A stretch of DNA of 64,000 bases, from the NCBI GenBank assembly GCA_017880775.1, contig JADGRQ010000004.1, forward strand, positions 124,001-188,000. The letters are read 5' to 3'. Positions 17,326 to 25,772 of this stretch are shown here, in pieces. Each line of letters begins with the position of its first letter. Positions within the stretch are counted from its first letter, which is position 1. The translations under genes and the position numbers were made by a program. The DNA comes from Burkholderiales bacterium (GTDB taxonomy: Bacteria; Pseudomonadota; Gammaproteobacteria; Burkholderiales; SG8-39). Below the pieces are notes generated by a model. That model did not search any database, was not told the DNA's origin, and saw only the letters and a list, made by a program, of their open reading frames with translations.

Positions 17326-18732
17326 GTGAGCGCGGGCATCACCTCGTCGCTCGCAAGATGGGTCGCCCGCGCGCCTCGCATCCGCGACCGCCGCGCGCTC
17401 GCACTGGCAAAGGGCGCGCTCAAGGACATCATCGGCTGCATGATCGCCGGTGCGCGGGACGAAGCCACGCTACGCGTTGCACGCGCCGCCGGCGGATGGG
17501 GCGCCGGCCCCTGCTCCGTGGTCGGACAGAGCGCCGTGCTTTCCGCGCCCGCGGCCGCGCTCGTCAACGCCACCGCGGCCCATGCGCTCGATTACGACGA
17601 CAACTTCCACCCGATGGCCGGGCACGCCACCGCCGTGCTCGCACCGGCAATCCTTGCGGTCGCAGAGGCGCGAGACGCCTCCGGCCACGGAGTACTCGAC
17701 GCCTACATCGTGGGGCTCGAAGTCCAGGCGCGCATCGGCGAAGGCGTGAACCTCGTCCACTACGAGCGCGGCTGGCATTCGACGTCCACCATCGGCATCT
17801 TCGGCGCCGCAGCCGCCTGCGCGCGGCTGCTCGGCCTCGACGCACAGCGCGTCGGCGCCGCGCTGAGCCTCGCGTTCAGCATGGCGGGCGGATCGAAACT
17901 GCAGTTCGGCACCATGGCGAAGCCGATGCACGCCGGGCTCGCCGCACAGCACGGCGTGATGGCTGCCGATCTCGCCGCGAGCGGCATGCGCGGAATCGCC
18001 GAGCCGCTGGAAGGGCTGTGGGGGTTTCGCGACCTGTTCGCCGGCGCCGCGTCGCCGGGCTACGGCGCTCGGCCGATCGGCAAGCCGCTCGCCATCGAAA
18101 AATACGGCCTCAAGGCGAAGATCCACCCGTGCTGCGCCAGCGCGCATTGCGCGATCGACGCGTTGCTCGCTCTTAGGACCGACTACGGGTTGACCGCCGC
18201 CCAAGTCGAGCACGTCGACGTGCTGGTCAACCGCATGAGCTATGACAACCTAATGTACGCGAACCCGCGCACGGAGCTGGAAGCGCGCTTCAGCATGCAC
18301 TGGTGCATCGCGCTCGCGCTGCTGCAGGGCCGCCTGGGACTGGCGGACTTCACGCCCGCCGCGCTTGGCCGGAAGGAGGTGCGCGCATGGCTGCCGCGCA
18401 TCGCGATGCGGCACACCAGACCCGGCAAAGAACATCCGCTGATGGACAACGGGCGCGAGCCCGCTTCAGTTTCGGTCCTGCTGAAGGATGGGCGCAGGCT
18501 GGAATGCTATGCGCAGCACGCGAAGGGAACGCTGCAGGCGCCCGCCAGCGCGGCGGAACTCGACGCAAAGTTCGAGGACTGCGCACCCGGGCGCGGCGCG
18601 CTGCGCGACATGCTGGACCGCTTCGACGCACTGGGCAGCGTGCGCCCCTTCATGCGCGCGCTCAGGACGAACGCACCACCTCGACGTCGATCTCCATCAG
18701 CATCTCGGGCTGCGCGAGGCCATCGACGATGA
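17326..18732 (+). CDS. MmgE/PrpD family protein
   Basis: A 468-residue protein with a GTG start ten bases after the toxin gene. ALDYDDNFHPMAGHATAVLA and GWHSTSTIGIFGAAAACARL are signature motifs of the MmgE/PrpD fold (2-methylcitrate dehydratase, iminodisuccinate epimerase, cis-aconitate decarboxylase). KIHPCCASAHCAIDAL holds the usual conserved His/Cys region. Divergent members are common in amide and racemase clusters; the true substrate is unknown. The C-terminus (last about 20 residues, rich in Arg/Pro) overlaps the converging RidA gene by 71 bases, which suggests that an earlier stop was lost. Confidence 0.87.
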   Translation: MSAGITSSLARWVARAPRIRDRRALALAKGALKDIIGCMIAGARDEATLRVARAAGGWGAGPCSVVGQSAVLSAPAAALVNATAAHALDYDDNFHPMAGHATAVLAPAILAVAEARDASGHGVLDAYIVGLEVQARIGEGVNLVHYERGWHSTSTIGIFGAAAACARLLGLDAQRVGAALSLAFSMAGGSKLQFGTMAKPMHAGLAAQHGVMAADLAASGMRGIAEPLEGLWGFRDLFAGAASPGYGARPIGKPLAIEKYGLKAKIHPCCASAHCAIDALLALRTDYGLTAAQVEHVDVLVNRMSYDNLMYANPRTELEARFSMHWCIALALLQGRLGLADFTPAALGRKEVRAWLPRIAMRHTRPGKEHPLMDNGREPASVSVLLKDGRRLECYAQHAKGTLQAPASAAELDAKFEDCAPGRGALRDMLDRFDALGSVRPFMRALRTNAPPRRRSPSASRAARGHRR

Positions 18733-19078
18733 CTTCACTGTACACCGCGTGGGTGCCCCGCAGGTGCCGGCCCGCGACGTTTATCACCGGCACGAGAAAT
18801 GCGCGGTCGGTGACCCAGACCTTGACCTTGCAGATATCATCCATCGAGGCGCCAACCTCGTCGAGCAGCTGGCGGACGTTCTTCATTGCCTGGTCGGCCT
18901 GCACGGCCGGATCGCCCGGGCCCACCAGCTTGCGATCCGTCGCGTGGATGGTGTAGCCCGCCTGCCCGCGCACGAAAATGCGCTCGCCCGTGACGACGAC
19001 GCTGCACATATCGGACTGGATATTGCGCTCCGCGTGCTGATCGCGGACATTGTGCAGGCGGTGGCGCTCGTGCGGCAT
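18662..19078 (-). CDS. RidA family protein
   Basis: The 138-residue protein starting at the ATG at 19078 shows GERIFVRGQAGYTIHATDRK, QADQAMKNVRQLLDEVGASMDDICKVKVWV and a C-terminal LAQPEMLMEIDVEVV. It is similar in pattern to the RidA at 12.5 kb (both have the RGQxG and QAxxALxN motifs). Predicted imine/enamine deaminase or ligand-binding trimer. It is encoded opposite to, and close before, the arginase-fold gene (20-base gap between the starts), so both could share a regulated divergent promoter. The upstream start at 19132 would add 18 residues that overlap the neighbour's leader. Confidence 0.87.
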   Translation of the reverse strand: MPHERHRLHNVRDQHAERNIQSDMCSVVVTGERIFVRGQAGYTIHATDRKLVGPGDPAVQADQAMKNVRQLLDEVGASMDDICKVKVWVTDRAFLVPVINVAGRHLRGTHAVYSEVIVDGLAQPEMLMEIDVEVVRSS

Positions 19079-19098
19079 GGCAGATACGGAGAATACCG

Positions 19099-20160
19099 AT
19101 GAAATACCCGAGCTGGGAAGAGATCCGTTCAAGCTGGCGATTCAAGGGGCGGGACATCCCGATGCTGCTGCCCGACATGCCGAGCTTCATGTCGCTGCCG
19201 ATCGCGCGCACCCGGGACGATCTCAAGGGCGTTGACGCGGTCATCATCGGCGCACCCTATGTCGCCAATGCAGGGGGCCTCTATGCAGGCGTCCCTGCGA
19301 CCGATTGGCTCGCGGCGACCAAGCGCGTGCGCCAGCAATCCGCGCGTTACCCCTCAGGTTACGTCCAGGACCTCGACGTTGACGTGTTCGAGCACCTGAA
19401 TGTGGTCGATTTCGGCGAGGCGGAGATTCCGGAAGAGTCGAACTACAATCCGACCGCGCAAAACATCCTGCGCGCGCAGGCCGCGGTCGAGGACAAGGTC
19501 AATGCGGCGCTCGACGCGGGCGCAATCCCGATCGTCATCGGTCAGAATTCGCCCTGCGGGTCGTATGCGATCGCCAAGCCGATCGCCGAGCGCACCGGGG
19601 GCAACGTCGGCATGATCAGCCTCGATACCCACTGGGACTCGGTCGCACTCGACCGGCTGACCCAGGACCCGCGCATTGCCGGCAGCTCGAGCTGGAAAGC
19701 GAAGACCTACGAATTCCACAAGAATTTCACCGTGAAGAACCTGGTGGAGATCGGCGAGCGCGGCATGCTCGAGCGGCGCGCGATCGTGGACGGCTACCGC
19801 GCACGCGGCATTCACTTCTATCCGATGTGGCGGATCCGCTCCGATCTGGGCATCGAGGGCCTGTGCAGGGAACTGCGCCACGCCTACGAGGGCACCGACG
19901 CGGTGTACGTGCATTACGACATGGACGTGATGGGCGGCGCGGGCCCCGCGCCCGGCGACATTCTGGGCGAATTGGCCGAGCCGATCGGCATGACCGACTA
20001 CGAGGTGATCCGGATCGCGCTCGAAACCGGCAAGCGGGGGTTCACGGGCGCCTCGTTCATCTGCATTCCGCCGGGCTCGGCGGTCGTGTACCGGACCATC
20101 GTCTACATCATCATGTTCATGCTCGCCGGGCTGGCGCTCAAGAAGCTCGGCAGGGCCTGA
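19099..20160 (+). CDS. Arginase/agmatinase-fold protein with altered metal site
   Basis: The 353-residue protein belongs to the ureohydrolase family: DTHWDS at residues 176-181 corresponds to DAHxD, and HYDMDVMGG (DMD at 274-276) to the DxD motif. The first motif, normally GGDHS, reads GQNSP (148-152), so the His that binds the first metal is missing. Family members with two metals hydrolyse guanidino compounds; this one may use a single metal or a different ligand. A hydrophobic C-terminus (VYIIMFMLAGLAL) is also unusual. Stop and next start overlap as TGATG. It leads the plus-strand amide/hydantoin genes. Confidence 0.83.
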   Translation: MKYPSWEEIRSSWRFKGRDIPMLLPDMPSFMSLPIARTRDDLKGVDAVIIGAPYVANAGGLYAGVPATDWLAATKRVRQQSARYPSGYVQDLDVDVFEHLNVVDFGEAEIPEESNYNPTAQNILRAQAAVEDKVNAALDAGAIPIVIGQNSPCGSYAIAKPIAERTGGNVGMISLDTHWDSVALDRLTQDPRIAGSSSWKAKTYEFHKNFTVKNLVEIGERGMLERRAIVDGYRARGIHFYPMWRIRSDLGIEGLCRELRHAYEGTDAVYVHYDMDVMGGAGPAPGDILGELAEPIGMTDYEVIRIALETGKRGFTGASFICIPPGSAVVYRTIVYIIMFMLAGLALKKLGRA

Positions 20161-21533
20161 TGGACATCAAGTTCCTCAACGCCACGGTCATCACCCAGAA
20201 CGGCCGGCGCGAGCTTCTGTGTAATGCCGGCGTCGCGGTAGAGGGCACTCGCATCGCCGCGGTCGGCACCAGCGCCGAGATCGCTCGCGCATACGCGCAA
20301 CTGCCTACGGTAGACGCGACAGGCAAGGCGTTGATGCCCGGCCTCGTCAACGCGCACACGCACGTGGTGTTGCTGGTGCTGCGCGGAACGGTGGAAGACA
20401 TGGGCGCGGAAGCGATCTACGGGTACATGACGCCGATCAGCTTCGCGATGACGCAAGACGAACGCCGGGCGATCGCTCTGCTCGGCTGCATCGAGGCATT
20501 GCGCTCGGGCACCACCACCATCGTCGAGCCGTTCCGGCACGTCGTCACCTATGCGGACGCAATGGCCGGGACCGGCATGCGCCTGTGGTTCAGCGAGAGC
20601 TGCGCGGACGCGCTGACGCTGAAAATCCGCTCCGGCATCTACGAATTCGACCAGGCCTGGGGCGAGACCTTCCTCGAGCGCGAGACCGCGCTGATCGAGG
20701 GATTTCACGATACTCACGGCGGGCGGGTGCAATGCCAGGTCGCGGCGCACGCACCCGACAACTGCTCGCCGTGGATGCTCAGGAAACTGAACGACCTGCG
20801 CGACAAGCACGGCCTGCGGCGCACGGTGCACATGGCGCAGAGCAAGGGCGAGGTCGCGCAGGTGCAGCGCTACGCCGGCTGCACGCCCGCGCAGTACCTG
20901 GAGCGCAACGACTGGCTGGGACCGGACGTGGTCGGCGCGCACTGGACGTATTGCACCGATGACGACGTCAGCTTGCTGGCAAAGCACGGCGTGCACATGG
21001 CGCATTGCGCGGCAAACAGTTCGCGCCGCGGCCCGCATGCCGCGCCGCTGGCGAAGATCCTGGACGCGGGCGTGAACGTCGCGCTCGGCACTGACAACAT
21101 GACCGAGGACATGTTCCAGGCGATGACCATCGGCAGCATCGTCCATCGCGGCAGCTACGGCGGAGGCACCAATCCGCAACCGCAGGCGCTGCTCGACGGC
21201 GCGACTCGCAACGGCGCGCTATCGCTCGGGGTCCTCGACCAGATCGGTTCGATAGAGGCGGGAAAGAAGGCCGATCTCGCGGTGATCGATCTCGACGGCC
21301 CGTCGATGCGGCCGCAGATCAACTTGGCCTCGAACCTGGTGCACTACGGCCATCCAGGCATGGTCGAATCGGTGATGGTCGACGGCGAATTCCTGATGCG
21401 CGACGGAAAAGTGCTGTGCCTGGACGAGAAGGAGGTCGCGCGCAACGCGCAGGCCGCGACCGGGGGCGCGTGGCGGCGGCTGCACGAAAAGAACCCCGAC
21501 CTTCCGCTTCCCGACTCGTTGCGCGCGGATTGA
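20160..21533 (+). CDS. Amidohydrolase (TRZ/ATZ deaminase type)
   Basis: The 457-residue protein has the amidohydrolase metal ligands in order: NAHTHVV (HxH), VHMAQSKGE (His), GAHWTYC (His), GTDNMTED (Asp), and an N- and C-terminal composite beta sandwich (KADLAVIDLDG). This pattern fits chlorohydrolase/aminohydrolase enzymes that hydrolyse C-N bonds of heterocycles or guanidines. The ATG at 20160 overlaps the stop of the arginase-like gene. Together they may convert a cyclic or guanidino compound stepwise; the D-carbamoylase follows 83 bases downstream. The long open frame upstream of this start is a shadow of the preceding gene. Confidence 0.9.
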   Translation: MDIKFLNATVITQNGRRELLCNAGVAVEGTRIAAVGTSAEIARAYAQLPTVDATGKALMPGLVNAHTHVVLLVLRGTVEDMGAEAIYGYMTPISFAMTQDERRAIALLGCIEALRSGTTTIVEPFRHVVTYADAMAGTGMRLWFSESCADALTLKIRSGIYEFDQAWGETFLERETALIEGFHDTHGGRVQCQVAAHAPDNCSPWMLRKLNDLRDKHGLRRTVHMAQSKGEVAQVQRYAGCTPAQYLERNDWLGPDVVGAHWTYCTDDDVSLLAKHGVHMAHCAANSSRRGPHAAPLAKILDAGVNVALGTDNMTEDMFQAMTIGSIVHRGSYGGGTNPQPQALLDGATRNGALSLGVLDQIGSIEAGKKADLAVIDLDGPSMRPQINLASNLVHYGHPGMVESVMVDGEFLMRDGKVLCLDEKEVARNAQAATGGAWRRLHEKNPDLPLPDSLRAD

Positions 21534-21547
21534 CCGATAATGCGCGC

Positions 21548-21610
21548 GTGAGCTTCGACTTGGTGATCCGCGACGGCACCGTCGCGACGCTGCGCAACCT
21601 GATCGGATAG
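21548..21610 (+). pseudogene. N-terminal scar of a hydantoinase/dihydropyrimidinase gene
   Basis: A 20-codon frame with a GTG start reads SFDLVIRDGTVAT and then LRNLIG before a TAG. The first 13 residues are those with which D-hydantoinases and dihydropyrimidinases typically begin (FDLVIRxGTVV). The rest of the roughly 460-residue gene is absent, replaced by the D-carbamoylase that normally follows it. The most economical reading is an internal deletion that left the first codons; a short leader peptide is the alternative. Confidence 0.5.
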
Positions 21611-21616
21611 AAACGC

Positions 21617-22564
21617 ATGGCCAGACACCTGAAAATCGCGGCCGCACAACTCGGTCCCTTGCATCGCGCGGATACGCGCGCCAGCGCGACGAAGCGCCTC
21701 GTCGGCCTGATCCGCGAAGCGCACGCGATGGGCGCGAAATTCGTGGTCTTCCCAGAGCTTGCCTTCACCACCTTCTTCCCGCGCTGGTGGATGGAGGACG
21801 CGGCCGATGTGGATCGCAGGTTCTTCGAGAAGACCATGCCTTCGGCGGAGACCCAGCCGCTGTTCGACGAGGCAAAGAAGCTCGGCATCGGCTTTTGCGT
21901 CGGCTATGCCGAACTCATCGAGGAGCACGGCCGCACGCGTCATTTCAATACCTCGATCCTGGTCGGCCCCGACGGCGCGATTGTCGGCAAGTATCGCAAG
22001 ATCCACCTGCCGGGCCACGCCGAGCACAAGCCACAAGCCGCGTTCCAGCACCTGGAAAAGAAGTATTTCGAAGTCGGCGACCTGGGATTCCGCGTCTGGA
22101 ACTATCTTGGCACCATCACCGGCATGCTGATCTGCAACGACCGCCGCTGGCCCGAAGCATTCCGCGTGCTGGCGCTGCAGGGCGCGGAAATCGTCGCACT
22201 CGGATTCAACACGCCGACGGAGAACCTGCACTACCCCGAACCGCCGGCGCTCAGGGTGCACCACCACCTGATCATGGCGCAGGCGATGGCATTCCAGAAT
22301 GCGACCTGGCTGGTCGAAACCGCGAAGTGCGGCTACGAGGACGGTTTTCGCATGTTCGGCCATTCAGTGATCGTCGCGCCGAGCGGCGAGATCGCGGTGA
22401 AAAGCCAGACCGAGGAAGACGAAGTGATCTGCTTCAATTGCGATATCGACCTTGCCGCGAACCTGAAACAGACGATGTTCAACTTCGCCGCGCACCGGCG
22501 TCCCGAACACTACCGGATGATCGTCGATCGCGTCGGCGCCGAGGTCACACCGGCCAACAAGTGA
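21617..22564 (+). CDS. N-carbamoyl-D-amino acid amidohydrolase (D-carbamoylase)
   Basis: This 315-residue nitrilase-superfamily enzyme is collinear with Agrobacterium D-carbamoylase: FPELAFTTFFPRWW holds the catalytic Glu47, GKYRKIHLPGHAEH the Lys128, and MLICNDRRWPE the Cys173. FQHLEKKYFEVGDLGF and NFAAHRRPEHY are also shared. It hydrolyses N-carbamoyl-D-amino acids to the D-amino acid, CO2 and ammonia, the last step of the hydantoin pathway, in the cytosol. A hydantoin racemase gene converges on it 36 bases downstream. No intact hydantoinase lies in the window, so the substrate may come from another locus. Confidence 0.93.
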   Translation: MARHLKIAAAQLGPLHRADTRASATKRLVGLIREAHAMGAKFVVFPELAFTTFFPRWWMEDAADVDRRFFEKTMPSAETQPLFDEAKKLGIGFCVGYAELIEEHGRTRHFNTSILVGPDGAIVGKYRKIHLPGHAEHKPQAAFQHLEKKYFEVGDLGFRVWNYLGTITGMLICNDRRWPEAFRVLALQGAEIVALGFNTPTENLHYPEPPALRVHHHLIMAQAMAFQNATWLVETAKCGYEDGFRMFGHSVIVAPSGEIAVKSQTEEDEVICFNCDIDLAANLKQTMFNFAAHRRPEHYRMIVDRVGAEVTPANK

Positions 22565-22600
22565 TCGGCAGGCGATGAGCCGCGTGCCGGCGGCGCCGCT

Positions 22601-23302
22601 TCAGGCTGCGGCGCGCGCCGCGTCCGCCGCGGACGCGGCGACGCCCCACCCGAGGCGCACACGCCCGATCGCCATGGTGGCCGCGGCCTGCGTCGGCTCC
22701 ACCACCGGGATGCCGAGCGCCCGTTCGAGGGGTGCGCGGTAACGGGCCATGCCGGCACAGCCCATCACCACCACGTCGGCTCCATGCGCGTCGCGCAGCG
22801 TGGTACCGACCTCGCGCAGGCGCGAAAACGTGCGCTTCTCATCGACCAGCTCGGCGACGCCCAGTCCCACCGGCAGTTCGGCGGCGAGGCGGCCGGTGAC
22901 GCCCATCGCGCCGAGATAGCGCAGGTGGCGTGGGATCGATTTCTTGAGGATCGCGATGACGCCGAAGCGCTGCCCGAGCGTCAGCGCGGTGAGCACGCCG
23001 CACTCGGAGATGCCGAGCACCGGCTTGGCGGTGGTTTCGCGCGCAGTATGCAGGCCGGGGTCGCTGTAGCAGGCGATGATGAATGCTGCGCAATCGCGCT
23101 CGCGCTCCGCGATCACGCGCGCAAGCGGCGCGATTACCGAGTCCACATGAGCCTGGGTTTCGATACCGGGCGGGCCTTCCCTGAGAGTCACGCACTCCAG
23201 CACCGGGCCGCCGGACATGCGCAGCGGCTCGAGCGCCTCATCGATGCCGCGCGTGACGGCCTCGGAGGAATTCGGATTGATGACGAGGATGCGCTCGGTC
23301 AT
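22601..23302 (-). CDS. Hydantoin racemase (Asp/Glu/hydantoin racemase family)
   Basis: The 233-residue protein, starting at the ATG at 23302, opens RILVINPNSSEAVTRGI and has paired catalytic cysteines at IIACYSDPG (C78) and VVMGCAGMAR (C182). These match the Cys76/Cys181 pair of characterised hydantoin racemases that interconvert D- and L-5-substituted hydantoins. Length fits (about 235-250). It converges with the D-carbamoylase gene. Related enzymes such as arylmalonate decarboxylase or allantoin racemase are alternatives, but the neighbour favours hydantoin. Confidence 0.88.
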   Translation of the reverse strand: MTERILVINPNSSEAVTRGIDEALEPLRMSGGPVLECVTLREGPPGIETQAHVDSVIAPLARVIAERERDCAAFIIACYSDPGLHTARETTAKPVLGISECGVLTALTLGQRFGVIAILKKSIPRHLRYLGAMGVTGRLAAELPVGLGVAELVDEKRTFSRLREVGTTLRDAHGADVVVMGCAGMARYRAPLERALGIPVVEPTQAAATMAIGRVRLGWGVAASAADAARAAA

Positions 23303-23357
23303 GCGTGATGAATGATACCCTCCCGCGTCGATCCGCAGCGCGCGTATTGAGGCCGAA

Positions 23358-23618
23358 ATGGAAATCGACAGCCGAAACCTCGATGCGGAATCCGCGTTCA
23401 AACTGCTCATCGGCGCGGTGGTGCCGCGACCGATCGCCTGGGTGACGTCCGTTTCACCGCACGGTGGCATCAACCGCGCACCGTTCAGCTGCTTCACCTT
23501 CGTGTTGAACGATCCGCCGATGGTTGCCATCAGCATCGGCCGGCTGGCCGACGCTCCCCTGTATCTTGGACACCCTCAATCCGGACGCTTCAATGAAGCG
23601 CGCAATCCCGCTAAATGA
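23358..23618 (+). pseudogene. Truncated flavin-reductase-domain protein
   Basis: The first 62 or so residues, including LLIGAVVPRPIAWVTSVSPHG and APFSCFTFVLNDPPMVAISIG, are the start of a flavin reductase-like / flavoredoxin domain (usually about 200 residues, FMN binding). After GRLADA the homology stops and the frame closes within 25 codons. The second half of the FMN fold is gone, so the product should be non-functional. The break marks the left border of a lower-GC patchwork that reaches to about 28 kb. Confidence 0.7.
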
Positions 23619-24153
23619 TCCGTGCGCGCCGCAGGAGGCTCAACAGCCGGCCCTCGCTTTTGGTGGCCCGCTCGGGCGCGGGTAAAGTCGCGGACTCAAC
23701 CGGACCTGGCACCGCGTGATGGCCGCTCACCCGGTCAATGTGGATGCGGTAAAAGACGGAAGTTAAAGGATCCGCACCCCTGTGATGGTGGAAGGCGACA
23801 TAAGTCGCCGGTTCCCACCACGTCACGCGCTGCTGGAGCATCTCGTAAGCCAGATTCCGCTCCGACTTGTATTCGGGAGTGTCCGGCAACTCTTCGTAGT
23901 GGCCGAAGACGACGACGCTCAGCCATTGAACGGGACTGGTGTTTTCATCTACCTCGACACAGACGCGAGGGTTCGTGCGCATCCACTCGATCTTCTGGCC
24001 GGCCGTAGAGAAAGTGTAAAGATGCCCTTCGTGGTAAGTGAAATAGATGGGCACAACATAAGGCTGGTTATCGCGGGCACACCCGAGTCTGCCAAATCCA
24101 AATCGCGCCAACGCATCAAAACACTCCTTATCGGTCAACTCGTGAATGAGCAT
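23611..24153 (-). CDS. Pyridoxamine 5'-phosphate oxidase-family protein
   Basis: The 180-residue protein has the split-barrel flavin-binding pattern: LARFGFGRLGCARDNQPYVVPIYF, HLYTFSTAGQKIEWMRTNPRVCVEVDE and the following SVVVFGHYEEL strand. Such proteins bind FMN, F420 or haem and are often stress-induced; true PNPOx activity is unlikely because the pyridoxal site residues are not evident. A strong AAGGAG ribosome site precedes the ATG. A perfect FNR/ANR box is placed at -41.5 of a predicted start site 64 bases upstream, so induction under low oxygen is expected. Codon use and GC look lower than in flanking genes. Confidence 0.85.
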   Translation of the reverse strand: MLIHELTDKECFDALARFGFGRLGCARDNQPYVVPIYFTYHEGHLYTFSTAGQKIEWMRTNPRVCVEVDENTSPVQWLSVVVFGHYEELPDTPEYKSERNLAYEMLQQRVTWWEPATYVAFHHHRGADPLTSVFYRIHIDRVSGHHAVPGPVESATLPAPERATKSEGRLLSLLRRARII

Positions 24154-24216
24154 TTGGCTTCTCCTTTTGCCATAACTTGGCGAATCCTAAATCCAGCGGC
24201 CCACTGCGGCCTAACC

Positions 24217-24265
24217 CACTTTGAATATACCCACCTCATTCGTCACGTCTATTGATCTGGATCAA
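24217..24265 (-). promoter_or_regulatory. FNR/ANR-type class II promoter
   Basis: TTGATCTGGATCAA at 24252-24265 is a perfect FNR/ANR palindrome (TTGAT-N4-ATCAA). On the minus strand a TATATT -10 hexamer lies at 24229-24224, which places the start site at 24217 and the centre of the box at exactly -41.5, the canonical class II activating position. The gene controlled is the PNPOx-family protein that starts at 24153. No equivalent -10 is found for the plus strand. Confidence 0.8.
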
Positions 24266-24642
24266 GCCGTTATGTTCGCTAGCGCACGGAGCGTCCCGGG
24301 GGTGCGCTCGGAGTGATTCGCGAGCAGTTAGGGAAGCTTCTCCAGATGATTGAGCGGAATCGGCTCATCGGTCGAGGGCTGGTCGGGAATTCGACCTGCC
24401 GCAGATGCTACGAGACCCGACAGCGATTTTCGCGGACCATGGGTTGCCCGGGCTTGCAGGAAAATGCCTTCTCGGTCAATCCAAGAGGAAACGACAACTC
24501 AGCCGCGGTAACATCTTTTCATGCGGCAACACGGCGGTCAGGATAGTTGACGCCGGGCAGCAACCCTGCGGACACTTGCAGGGCTTTCCATCCGGCTCAA
24601 CCTTTTCGGGCCGCTCAAGCGGTCGACTATCAAGAAACACTG
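24266..24642. other. Intergenic region without recognised gene
   Basis: About 380 bases between the FNR box and the DedA gene. The longest plus-strand frame (24313-24546, 77 codons) has no ribosome site and no recognisable motif. I see no terminator, tRNA or repeat. It may be the leftover of a deleted gene. Confidence 0.4.
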
Positions 24643-24648
24643 GTGAAC

Positions 24649-25287
24649 ATGCTCCACTGGCTGCATTCTTTGCTGCCCCACGTCCCTCGTTACGGATATG
24701 TGGTCGTCTTCATCGTCGTGTTTTTGAACAACATCGGTTTCCCCCTGCCGGGAGAAACGATTCTTTTGGGGGCCGGGTTTATCTTGGGGAGAGCCGCGGG
24801 TTCGCTGTGGGAACCCATGGCGGCCGGAACGCTGGCGTGTTTCCTGGGCGGCATTTGTTCCTTTTGGCTCGGACGGCGGTTGGGCCATAGCGGCTTGGAA
24901 AAAATTCACTGGCTCCATCTCACGCCCGCGAGGGTAAAGTGGCCCGAGCGATTTTTCAAACGCCATGGCGCCAAGGCTGTTTTTATCGCGCGGTTCATTG
25001 CCCTGTTTCCGCCCGTCGCGGCCAATCTGTTGGCAGGCACGGCAAAAATGCGTTGGCGAATCTTTCTTTTTTACAACCTCACGGGGTCGGCTGTCTATAC
25101 CGCCAGTTACATCCTGGTCGGATTTTTTTTCGGGAAGAGGTGGAAACTTCTCGAAGCCTGGTTGGGCCCCACGGCGCTTTACCTGATTCTCGCGGGGATC
25201 GTCGTCATTGTTCTAGGCGTAATTTTCAGACATTCCCTATTCAAGTTCTTGGTGCGCCCCCTTTCCGGAAAACGTAAACGAAAATAA
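24649..25287 (+). CDS. DedA family membrane protein
   Basis: The 212-residue inner-membrane protein has NIGFPLPGETILLGAGF, the conserved re-entrant Glu-containing motif of DedA/SNARE-associated proteins, and FIARFIALFPPVAANLLAG with the essential Arg. Five to six hydrophobic segments follow, ending in a basic tail (SGKRKRK). DedA proteins are proton-dependent lipid flippases or needed for membrane potential homeostasis. The ATG at 24649 is preferred since the family begins with a short amphipathic helix (LHWLHSLLPHVPRYGY); a GTG two codons earlier is equally possible. Confidence 0.85.
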   Translation: MLHWLHSLLPHVPRYGYVVVFIVVFLNNIGFPLPGETILLGAGFILGRAAGSLWEPMAAGTLACFLGGICSFWLGRRLGHSGLEKIHWLHLTPARVKWPERFFKRHGAKAVFIARFIALFPPVAANLLAGTAKMRWRIFLFYNLTGSAVYTASYILVGFFFGKRWKLLEAWLGPTALYLILAGIVVIVLGVIFRHSLFKFLVRPLSGKRKRK

Positions 25288-25364
25288 TGGATGGTTATAA
25301 ATTAATTTCGAGAGCACAGCAGCGCCCTCTCCCAGTCGATGGCGGGATTCCGGATCAGCATTGC

Positions 25365-25688
25365 CTAGCGAATGCGAATATTGAGCGGGAAGAAAAGACT
25401 GACGCCCGGCGACGGCGGCGGAGGATAGTAGTAGACGGGCGGCGGCACATAGACCGGTTGCGCGTAGACGTACGGCTCCCGATACACAGGGCGCCCCTCA
25501 TACCGCCGATCGCCACGCCATTCACCCTTGTGCCAGCCCTTGTCTGCGTGCCCACGGCGATCACCGTCGTCTTTGGAGAGCGCCGACGTCATGGACATGC
25601 TGCCCATCACGGAAACAATAGCGAGTGCCGTCACGATCTTGCCAATTGTCGGCCTGAAATTCCCGGCCTGCTTTGTCGATATTTTCAT
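25365..25688 (-). CDS. Small secreted Tyr/Pro-rich protein
   Basis: A 107-residue protein with a GGAAGG ribosome site. Residues 1-38 contain a basic start and a hydrophobic core (IVTALAIVSVMGSMSM), likely a signal peptide. The mature part is charged (DDGDRRGHADKGWHKGEWRGD) and then Tyr/Pro/Val-rich with VYVPPPVYYYPPPP, a composition typical of envelope-associated low-complexity proteins in betaproteobacteria. I do not recognise a family with a known function. It lies downstream of, and on the same strand as, the LTXXQ-type periplasmic protein. Confidence 0.7.
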   Translation of the reverse strand: MKISTKQAGNFRPTIGKIVTALAIVSVMGSMSMTSALSKDDGDRRGHADKGWHKGEWRGDRRYEGRPVYREPYVYAQPVYVPPPVYYYPPPPSPGVSLFFPLNIRIR

Positions 25689-25772
25689 GGTGACCTTCCA
25701 TTGTTGGAATGCTTGGTGCGATTCCCTACCGCGAGGTCGGGTTCTCTGATAGCGGCGTGACTGTTTTTGTGG

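Noticed and set aside
19827-21533. 568-residue open frame that extends the amidohydrolase upstream
   Set aside because: The first 110 residues are a frame shadow of the arginase-fold gene (Arg/Gly/His-rich, no homology). The gene starts at 20160.
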